From positions 1 to 21,321 of the forward strand of contig DAMG01000090.1 in the NCBI GenBank assembly GCA_002497025.1: a DNA stretch of 21,321 nt. The letters run 5' to 3'. Below are positions 13,656 through 19,905 of the stretch, one piece after another. Position numbers and translations under genes: made by a program. The notes below the pieces were generated by a model. That model did no database searches. It was not told the DNA's origin and saw only the letters and a program-made list of their open reading frames with translations. Each line of letters opens with the position of its first letter. Positions within the stretch are counted from its first letter, which is position 1. Source of the stretch: Euryarchaeota archaeon UBA126. Its GTDB lineage: Archaea > Thermoplasmatota > Poseidoniia > Poseidoniales > Thalassarchaeaceae.

Positions 13656-14369
13656 TCAATCTTCAATCCCTAGGGCGTTCAATAAATCAGCACCTGTTAT
13701 CATTGGTATATCGTGTAATTCTGCGTACTGTCTTGCTGCCTCAACACTCAGAGCTTTATCTCCATCTGGTTGTAACATCTCTGCTCCTATGGTGGCTGGA
13801 ACATGTCCAGAAAGTCTTGCTATTGCAACAGCCAATTCAGTGTGCCCCTGTCTAGTTTCCAGTCCACCTGGTGATTCCCTGCAGACTGGAATATGGCCAG
13901 GGGTTCTGAACTCAATACCGAGTGCTTCCTGTGCTTTTTCCTCTGATGCATTTGCCACCATCATTTCACCTGCTAATTCCCCAAACCTTCGTGTGGTTAG
14001 GGCACGATCTCTGTCGGTAATTCCAGTGTACGTTTCTCTATGATTCAAAGAAAGTGTGAAGGCGGAGCGCGAATCATATTGTAAGTCGTCAGTGATTAGT
14101 CTACCAAGAACTGGGTTTTCAGCTACAAGTGCTGGATGGGTATGAATATCCTGTAACCAAGGAAGACCGAATAGTCTGCCTATTTCATCGCCGGCAGCCA
14201 AGAATAGAAGTCCTCCACAGTCCTGTCTCAATCTTCGCATAACCGCTGGACTGGCTGCTGTTGCAGGCCATAGAAGGTCGGTTTCGCATTCTCTGAAATC
14301 AGAGTCGAAAACCATCACTGGCTGGCCTTGCGAGAAGGCTTGGATAGCATTTTCAACATTCGACTGCAT
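13656..14369 (-). CDS. ribB: 3,4-dihydroxy-2-butanone 4-phosphate synthase
   Basis: A 237-residue enzyme that converts ribulose 5-phosphate to 3,4-dihydroxy-2-butanone 4-phosphate and formate, the four-carbon precursor of the lumazine ring. The acidic metal-binding loop reads FRECETDLL (25-33, Glu27 and Glu29), where bacteria have DREDEGD and archaea often REGETD. The conserved Cys51 (DCGGL), the HRETYTGITDRDRALT segment (110-125), RTPGHIPV and the metal ligand His176 in RQGHTELA are all present. Length matches stand-alone RibB, with no fused GTP cyclohydrolase II domain. It is the first gene of the cluster, starting at ATG 14369 with a weak GGAAG before it, divergent from the GHMP kinase gene. 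Confidence 0.95.
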   Translation of the reverse strand: MQSNVENAIQAFSQGQPVMVFDSDFRECETDLLWPATAASPAVMRRLRQDCGGLLFLAAGDEIGRLFGLPWLQDIHTHPALVAENPVLGRLITDDLQYDSRSAFTLSLNHRETYTGITDRDRALTTRRFGELAGEMMVANASEEKAQEALGIEFRTPGHIPVCRESPGGLETRQGHTELAVAIARLSGHVPATIGAEMLQPDGDKALSVEAARQYAELHDIPMITGADLLNALGIED

Positions 14370-14397
14370 GTTTCTTCCGACCCGGTGTTGATACCCG

Positions 14398-14406
14398 TTA
14401 TTTTTG
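14398..14406. promoter_or_regulatory. Candidate TATA element in the divergent ribB / kinase promoter region
   Basis: The 87-bp gap holds one AT-rich stretch, TTATTTTTG on the plus strand (CAAAAATAA on the minus strand). For ribB it is placed for a near-leaderless transcript; for the kinase gene it would give a leader of about 30 nt. Which direction it serves, or whether both, cannot be decided. I see no FMN-riboswitch-like structure here. Confidence 0.35.
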
Positions 14407-14456
14407 GTCCTTTGTTCTCACCGTAGAGTTATCATCACCAAGTCATCAGGCCATTC

Positions 14457-15308
14457 ATGGGTGGTTATCGAGCCCCGCTAAGGGTCGACCTTGCAGGTGG
14501 TTGGACCGACTTAGCACCATATACTCATGATCATGGAGGTGAAGTGGTCAACTTCACAATAGACAAGTGGGTTACAGCAACTCCCTCTGGAGATGGAAAT
14601 GTCGATTTCCAATTTGATGTTCCTGCAGGTTCAGGACTTGGGACTAGCGGTGCTTTGAATGTAGCAAAAATTGCCGCCCTAGGAGTTGATGATCTAACTG
14701 ACCTAGATGCAATTGCAGAATCAGCCTTTGAGGTAGAAAATAAGGAAGGAAATCGTTGTGGCCGTCAAGACCAATGGGCATCTGCATATGGTGGATTCAA
14801 TCGTTTTCTATTCATAGGAGATGGTGTTGAACATCTGCCATTCGAACCTGCTCCATCTGCTAGAAAATGGTTGCATAAGCATCTGATTATCGCGCATAGT
14901 GGAATCCAGCATAAATCAGGAGATATGCAAGAATTAGTTTGGTCTCGATATAATGCAGGCGATAGAGCAGTAATTAATGGCCTACACACTATTCGCTTGG
15001 CTACGAAAAAGATGGCTGATGCCCTCCAAAGAGATCAACGACAGCTAGTTGTAGAAGCCTTGAATGAAATCTGCGAGGCAGTCGATTCACTAGACTCTTC
15101 AATACATCAACCATTTCGTTCAACAATCGATCCAATGATTACTGATGGTTCGGTGATAGCCTGGAAAGCACTGGGTGCAGGTGGAGGAGGCAGTGCTGCT
15201 CTTCTTTGCAACCCAATGGCGGTAGAATTTGTCCGTTCAAGATTGTGTCAGGAAGGCTGGCAAATAATCGATTGGGAGTATGATAATTCCGGCTTGGCAG
15301 CAATTTGA
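14457..15308 (+). CDS. GHMP-family sugar kinase (HddA/fucokinase-like)
   Basis: A 283-residue GHMP kinase. The N-terminal motif RAPLRVDLAGGWTD (5-18), the phosphate loop PAGSGLGTSGAL (56-67), the GRQDQWASAYGGFN segment (102-115) and the C-terminal ALGAGGGGSA (238-247) are all present. RAPLRxxxAGGxTD together with GxQDQxAxAxGG is typical of D-glycero-D-manno-heptose 7-phosphate kinases (HddA) and L-fucokinases, so a sugar or sugar-phosphate is the likely substrate. At 283 residues it is shorter than most relatives (about 330). It opens the plus-strand block, divergent from ribB. No heptose or GDP-sugar genes accompany it in the window, so a role in glycan or nucleotide-sugar synthesis is inference. 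Confidence 0.85.
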   Translation: MGGYRAPLRVDLAGGWTDLAPYTHDHGGEVVNFTIDKWVTATPSGDGNVDFQFDVPAGSGLGTSGALNVAKIAALGVDDLTDLDAIAESAFEVENKEGNRCGRQDQWASAYGGFNRFLFIGDGVEHLPFEPAPSARKWLHKHLIIAHSGIQHKSGDMQELVWSRYNAGDRAVINGLHTIRLATKKMADALQRDQRQLVVEALNEICEAVDSLDSSIHQPFRSTIDPMITDGSVIAWKALGAGGGGSAALLCNPMAVEFVRSRLCQEGWQIIDWEYDNSGLAAI

Positions 15309-15359
15309 ACCGAACCCTGCTAGGCGAAGCCTCAAACGCTACTTTCTGCCCCCAATCCC

Positions 15360-18014
15360 ATGCGCCATACAAGTAGAGGGCTTTCTTTAGCAGTAGTCTT
15401 ACTTTTCTCCGTAAGTATCCTCTCTGTATTTGTTGCTGCGCAAGATGGAGAAAATAACCACCCAACAGAAGAACAACCATACATGTACTTCTGGGGTGAG
15501 GAGGATTTATTCGAATGTTGGAATAATTTCGATTCCAACGCTTCTGCAGGTTCATCCAGTACTGGTTATGGAGAGATTGAATTCCCCGAAGGACAGGATG
15601 TAAGCGTGGACTTTTCCTGTAACATGCAAATGGGTTTTTCTGAAGATTTCCTCCTAGAAATTAACGAAACTATCTCAGTCCGAATGAAATTCGCAATCGA
15701 ATCTGGAAATTGTGGCGGAGATTGTACAGACCTAACTCTAACAATGACTAGGGGTCAAGAGGAAATTTCTCAACACATTCAATCAGCAAACGCAGTAAAT
15801 AATGGTAATGATTTCACAACACAATGGGATATTTTAGTCAATGATTCACTCAGAAATTGGGCCAAGGATACCCAAATCACAATTCGGGTGCAATACGAAA
15901 CCCCTGCAGAAAGCGGACCCCAATGCGCAGTCCCTGGTCCATTTCCAGTACCTGGGTCAGATTGCTCAGGTAGTTTCAGGATGTACTACTCCAATGAAGG
16001 CGGAAGTCCAGGAGATGTTTATGCAGAGTTCCCAATTTATGTGTCCTTGACGGATGCCAGCAATAACATAGGAAAGACCTCGGTTGGACCTATTGCATTC
16101 TTCATACCGTTCCTAGCAATCACTGCTCTTCTCGGTGTAGTTGCTGTGAGAGAAGGCTGGAAGTCAGAATCGGAAGAGCCGTTTTATTCAAATGCGTTTG
16201 ATGTAGAACGTTACAAATCGATGCCTTCAACTGCAATATCATCCACAAAGGCAGGATTTTCTGAATGGAGAGAAGGTGGGCCTCTTACTGAAAACAAAAC
16301 CCGGAGAGTGATTACTCTCTGTATTCTTTACTTCGCTCAGGGATTACCATGGGGATTCGCCAGCGTCGCCTTTGCAGCTTATCTTGTGGAGAACGGCACA
16401 GAAGTGAAGGATATTGCAATTCTATTCGCGACTGTAGCATTACCTTGGACATTCAAGTGGATTTGGGGTCCTGTTGTTGACGCTGTATTTATCGAGAGAT
16501 TTGGCCCACGTAGACAATGGGTGTTGTTTGCTCAAACCGGTATGGCTGTGAGTCTGGGTGGTTTGTTGGTTATTGACTCGACAATTGGTGATTTGAATAC
16601 TGAAATTGATTTGGTGACGAGAGTATTGTTCATTCACAACATATTCGCTTCTCTTCAAGATGTGGCTACTGACGCTCTAGCGGTTGAAATTCTTCAACCA
16701 GATGAAGTTGCAAAGGTCAATGGTTTCATGTTCGCAGCAAAGAGACTTGGAATTATTATCGGTGGTGCTGCACTGGGGGTTCTTGTCACTAAGATTGGCA
16801 TTATTGGAGTAATAGTAGCATCGATGGTGCTTCTGCTGATGGTCGCGTGGTTCCCATTAACCATGATCGAAAAGCCAGGAGTGCAATTGTTCCCATGGTC
16901 AAAGAAGGCGGAAGTTATCGAAGCCGAAATCGTTAGTTCAGAAACAGAAGAAGTCGAGGATTTTGACGATGAAGAGACCCCATGGGTAGATGAAGTAGAC
17001 TTCCGAGTAGCGAAAACAGTAGGTTATGCAGTATCCGAAAGCAGAATCTCAATACCCGCGTTGTTTGCAATCCTTGGTCTCACACTTTGGTTTGTTGGCT
17101 TTGCAATTGATGTATTTACTATTGATTGGAGCCTCGGAGCGGATCTTCGAAAATTCACAAACCCTGCATCATACCTGTTCATCGTGCTCGGAATAGCAAC
17201 ATTAGTAATTTCAAAATTAATGAATCAAATAGAGGATGCAAAAGAATTACCTAAGGTTCCAAATCCTTTCTTGGTATTACCAACCGGCACTAGAACTACT
17301 GTTGCAAGAACTTCGTTTTATCTTGTCAAAGCCTTTTCAGTAAGGTCCGCATTCTTACTGATTTTCCTATGCTTGTTATCAGAATTGTATTACTTCGTCG
17401 GACCGATTGTCATTGATATTTTCATCAACGAAGCCGGTTGGTCACAGGCTAAGTACAATGCTATTGTTGGTGGAGTTGTAGTATTTGGAGCAATGTTTGG
17501 TCAAATCTTCGGAGGACTTCTCGGGGACAAGTTCGGAACAAGAAGAGTTGCTATGGTTGGATTCCTTATACTTTCGTTGGCTAATGCAGCACTTGCAATG
17601 CTAGAACCTCTTTGGACGAACACTACTGTAATGACAATATTCCTGATTGTTCAAGCATTCGTGGCAGGAATTGCTTGGATTTGTATCATTTCACTTGCAA
17701 TGAGGCTAACTTGGAGCAAGGTTGGTGGAACCCAATTTACTGCTTACATGTCTCTGTTTAATTTGTCTGGAGTAACCGCTTACTTGCTAACGGAGAGAAT
17801 GATTGAGATATTTGATTATTCATCTGCAATTTATGTTGGTGCCACATTAACTATGATTTCAGCAATAATGTTGATTTTCATTGATGAGGATGAAACAGAC
17901 CGAGTCTTAGAAGGCCGTTTGGGTGATGACGATGAAGACGAAGATGAATGGTGGACTGAAGAGGGTGAATCCATGGAGGGTGCAGAGCTTGGCGAGCATG
18001 CAACAATGGCTTGA
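15360..18014 (+). CDS. AmpG/PAT-like MFS transporter with N-terminal secreted ectodomain
   Basis: An 884-residue protein in three parts. A signal peptide (1-27, ending VAA-Q) leads to a beta-rich extracellular domain (28-240) with six cysteines (53, 87, 118, 122, 189, 202), suggesting disulfides. A single membrane helix (about 243-262) brings the chain into the cytoplasm. From about 315 a 12-helix MFS domain resembles AmpG/SLC33 transporters: YFAQGLPWGFASVAFAAY, ATVALPWTFKWIWGPVVDAV, and FASLQDVATDALAVEIL, with a highly acidic central loop (about 520-548) and a second motif GGLLGDKFGTRR. The C-terminal tail is very acidic. Substrate is unknown; relatives carry muropeptides or acetyl-CoA, and this archaeon should lack murein. 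The 51-bp gap before it shows no clear promoter, so it may be read with the kinase gene. Confidence 0.87.
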   Translation: MRHTSRGLSLAVVLLFSVSILSVFVAAQDGENNHPTEEQPYMYFWGEEDLFECWNNFDSNASAGSSSTGYGEIEFPEGQDVSVDFSCNMQMGFSEDFLLEINETISVRMKFAIESGNCGGDCTDLTLTMTRGQEEISQHIQSANAVNNGNDFTTQWDILVNDSLRNWAKDTQITIRVQYETPAESGPQCAVPGPFPVPGSDCSGSFRMYYSNEGGSPGDVYAEFPIYVSLTDASNNIGKTSVGPIAFFIPFLAITALLGVVAVREGWKSESEEPFYSNAFDVERYKSMPSTAISSTKAGFSEWREGGPLTENKTRRVITLCILYFAQGLPWGFASVAFAAYLVENGTEVKDIAILFATVALPWTFKWIWGPVVDAVFIERFGPRRQWVLFAQTGMAVSLGGLLVIDSTIGDLNTEIDLVTRVLFIHNIFASLQDVATDALAVEILQPDEVAKVNGFMFAAKRLGIIIGGAALGVLVTKIGIIGVIVASMVLLLMVAWFPLTMIEKPGVQLFPWSKKAEVIEAEIVSSETEEVEDFDDEETPWVDEVDFRVAKTVGYAVSESRISIPALFAILGLTLWFVGFAIDVFTIDWSLGADLRKFTNPASYLFIVLGIATLVISKLMNQIEDAKELPKVPNPFLVLPTGTRTTVARTSFYLVKAFSVRSAFLLIFLCLLSELYYFVGPIVIDIFINEAGWSQAKYNAIVGGVVVFGAMFGQIFGGLLGDKFGTRRVAMVGFLILSLANAALAMLEPLWTNTTVMTIFLIVQAFVAGIAWICIISLAMRLTWSKVGGTQFTAYMSLFNLSGVTAYLLTERMIEIFDYSSAIYVGATLTMISAIMLIFIDEDETDRVLEGRLGDDDEDEDEWWTEEGESMEGAELGEHATMA

Positions 18015-18258
18015 TTCTTGTGAGACAGATTTCCTTATGTTTTCACAAACCGTGTGCTATTATTGCACTCGGGCGAAAAATGTCCTGGATGCAAAAGGGC
18101 TGACTTACACCGAAGTAAACTTCGACCATGAAGGAGACCTTCGATGGGAAGTGGTCGATGCAACAGGCCACCGTACGGTTCCAGTGTGCTTCGATGTTAG
18201 GGGGGAACAACCAATCTTCATTGGTGGCTCAGATCATTTGATGGATTACCTTGCCTGA
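17998..18258 (+). CDS. Glutaredoxin-like thiol-disulfide protein
   Basis: An 86-residue thioredoxin-fold protein. The active site is CYYC (Cys20/Cys23) after the first strand DFLMFSQT, the cis-proline loop is TVPVCF, and a glycine pair follows in FIGGSDHL; this layout matches glutaredoxin and NrdH-type proteins. It should reduce protein disulfides or serve a reductase as electron donor. The ATG at 17998 lies inside the last 17 bp of the transporter gene and gives a complete first strand. The longer frame from 17923 encodes sequence with no homology-like features and lies wholly within the transporter gene. An ATG at 18037 would cut the first strand. Overlap suggests coupling with the transporter. 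Its 3' end faces the hydrolase gene 5 bp away. Confidence 0.87.
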   Translation: MQQWLDSCETDFLMFSQTVCYYCTRAKNVLDAKGLTYTEVNFDHEGDLRWEVVDATGHRTVPVCFDVRGEQPIFIGGSDHLMDYLA

Positions 18259-18263
18259 ATTGA

Positions 18264-18857
18264 TTAAACAGAATCAGCCATTCTTTGAATTGAGTTTTTC
18301 ATTTGGTCTATTTGGTTCAAGTTGACCATATGGCCTTTCTCATGTTCAAGGCGAGTTACCGGCCATCCTGCTGATTCGAAGATTTCGGCGTGTTCGATCC
18401 CTACCTCTAGGGGAACAAGATGGTCCCTTAATCCATGCATCCAAACAACATCTCGTGGCTTCAGGAAGGGGAGTGATTCGATTAATGAATCAGACCTAAC
18501 CGTTTTTGTTCCAATTAGAACAAGACCAACGATTCTTTCCTGTAAATCAGTTTCCAAAAGTGCAGAGGCAATCGCCCCACCTTGAGAAAATCCTCCGATA
18601 ATTACGGGCCCATCTGGAATCTCTTCAATCACTCTCTGCATCGACTCTTCGACCTGTATTTGAGATTCGGAGTCCAATGGTAGAGTTGGGTCTTCAGCAC
18701 GTAACCACCAAGCAAATCCACCTCTTGTTGGATGTTCGATTTCTGCTTGTGGGCAGAGTACATTCCAACCATGAGGTGCTAATCTCTTGGCAAGTGGTTG
18801 CATTTTTTCTGTAGTCCCTGTCATGCCGTGTAGCATAACGAGAGTTCCAGAGGTCAT
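18264..18857 (-). CDS. Alpha/beta hydrolase (phospholipase/carboxylesterase type)
   Basis: A 197-residue single-domain alpha/beta hydrolase of the small carboxylesterase/dienelactone-hydrolase size. The oxyanion region is VMLHGMTG (7-14), the nucleophile elbow is GFSQGG with Ser91, and the acid and base are Asp145 in GLRDHLVP and His176 in EKGHMV. GFSQGG is typical of the carboxylesterase/acyl-protein thioesterase family. No signal peptide is seen, so it is probably cytoplasmic. It starts at ATG 18857, 9 bp after the lipoprotein stop, so the two are likely co-transcribed. Substrate is unknown; small esters are likely. Confidence 0.88.
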   Translation of the reverse strand: MTSGTLVMLHGMTGTTEKMQPLAKRLAPHGWNVLCPQAEIEHPTRGGFAWWLRAEDPTLPLDSESQIQVEESMQRVIEEIPDGPVIIGGFSQGGAIASALLETDLQERIVGLVLIGTKTVRSDSLIESLPFLKPRDVVWMHGLRDHLVPLEVGIEHAEIFESAGWPVTRLEHEKGHMVNLNQIDQMKNSIQRMADSV

Positions 18858-18866
18858 TTCGACACC

Positions 18867-19841
18867 TCAGAGTGTCCATGAAAAGGTGATCGCTCCGGCA
18901 ATAATAAGTCGAAGATCTGAATCACCGGTAAAGGTCAGAGTTAGGGTGTATTCTTCACTCGGATAGGGTATCGTTCCGAGAGTTCCGTATTCCTCTGCTC
19001 CCGGTCCCCAAGTACGTTGTAGAGCCGATACCGAGGTGTGGTCTCGAAGAGTCAAGCTAATGCTTGAACCCCCACTTCCGCAGGCAGCGTCGAGATAGTA
19101 TACCATCTCGTCCCACTCTCCATCGCTAGGGTGGTCACTGACGAGGAATGTATCTCGTATCTCAAAATCAGTACCAGCATTTTCCCATGTATCTGAATAG
19201 AGGTCGCCACCTCGAATGAAGAAGACTTCGCCATTATGGCCTTCACCATCTTCTGTGTGTCCATTCGTTGCCAGCATCATTCGTAACTGTTCTATCCCTT
19301 CAGCGTCTGTCCAGATGAAGGATGAGAAGAAACCAACATCTTTGTTGAAGGTGTAGTCAATTCTAGCACCATCGGCTGCTTGTGCAGACATGGTTGCATG
19401 GTTGCTACTTACATCTAGGACTGTAGTCGTCCAATCGTTGGTAAATAGAGAAAATGTCCAAGAATCCCCTTCTGAAATCGGGAAGGTCAGAACAGGTTGA
19501 GCGATGCCATTCTCAAATGCACTGAGATTGTCGTGAGTTATTCTTCCAAGGAACGGATTGTGGTTGAGAACAGCGTGCCTTCTTGCCTCTCCTATAGAAG
19601 AGATTGCTAGCATGTAAGCAGTTCCTTCTTCTTCGCTATCCGAGGCTACTACTAGTCGGGCAGTATCGTCGGTGTATTCTGGTGTTGAGAATGTGTATAG
19701 CCACCAATCTCCGATGTGCCAAGTTGGCACATCAATTGTGTGATCTGAACTTCCACCTCCACTTGACCCAGTAAGGCCAGCACAGCCAGTTACGCCCGCC
19801 ACAAGCAATAGCATGGTCAGGCCAATGGCACCGCTCCGCAT
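18867..19841 (-). CDS. Putative lipoprotein of unknown function
   Basis: A 324-residue secreted protein I do not recognise. The ATG at 19841 starts a lipoprotein signal peptide with lipobox VTGC, so Cys20 would be lipidated after cleavage, followed by a glycine/serine-rich linker. The longer frame from a TTG at 19913 would run through three palindromes and is rejected. The mature part is beta-rich, begins with a WHIGDWWLYTF motif common in exported archaeal proteins, and is acidic and rich in Thr/Ser. It has one internal cysteine (ACGSGGSS), and no catalytic motif stands out. Its role at the cell surface is unknown; a binding or structural role is possible. It lies between the pyrophosphatase and hydrolase genes. 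Confidence 0.8.
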   Translation of the reverse strand: MRSGAIGLTMLLLVAGVTGCAGLTGSSGGGSSDHTIDVPTWHIGDWWLYTFSTPEYTDDTARLVVASDSEEEGTAYMLAISSIGEARRHAVLNHNPFLGRITHDNLSAFENGIAQPVLTFPISEGDSWTFSLFTNDWTTTVLDVSSNHATMSAQAADGARIDYTFNKDVGFFSSFIWTDAEGIEQLRMMLATNGHTEDGEGHNGEVFFIRGGDLYSDTWENAGTDFEIRDTFLVSDHPSDGEWDEMVYYLDAACGSGGSSISLTLRDHTSVSALQRTWGPGAEEYGTLGTIPYPSEEYTLTLTFTGDSDLRLIIAGAITFSWTL

Positions 19842-19856
19842 GGTCGACCCTAGAGC

Positions 19857-19900
19857 CAGACTCTCAAGAGTCTGACGCTTCAGCGTCCAAACCCGTTTGG
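19857..19900. repeat. Three abutting perfect palindromes between pyrophosphatase and lipoprotein genes
   Basis: In the plus-strand direction: CAGACTCT-CA-AGAGTCTG (19857-19874), GACGCT-TC-AGCGTC (19874-19887) and CCAAAC-CC-GTTTGG (19887-19900). Each has a 2-base centre and each shares one base with the next, so 44 bp are fully used. As RNA they could form three stacked hairpins with 4-base loops. They start 5 bp after the pyrophosphatase stop and end 15 bp before the lipoprotein ATG. No T-run follows on the transcribed strand. Confidence 0.85.
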
Positions 19901-19905
19901 GCAGA

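Noticed and set aside
14370..14456. Possible FMN riboswitch or flavin-responsive leader before ribB
   Set aside because: The 87-bp gap is too short for an FMN riboswitch and shows none of its conserved stems; only a weak GGT...ACC symmetry was seen.
15139..15555. A 138-codon minus-strand frame spanning the kinase 3' end and the transporter 5' end
   Set aside because: It overlaps two supported genes on the other strand, and its product looks random and rich in basic residues.
17923..17997. N-terminal extension of the glutaredoxin
   Set aside because: These 25 codons lie wholly within the transporter gene and add no glutaredoxin-like sequence; the ATG at 17998 gives a complete, normal-length fold.
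19842..19905. Intrinsic (Rho-independent-like) terminator after the pyrophosphatase gene
   Set aside because: The hairpins are strong, but no run of T follows any of them on the transcribed strand; it is kept as an unexplained structure.
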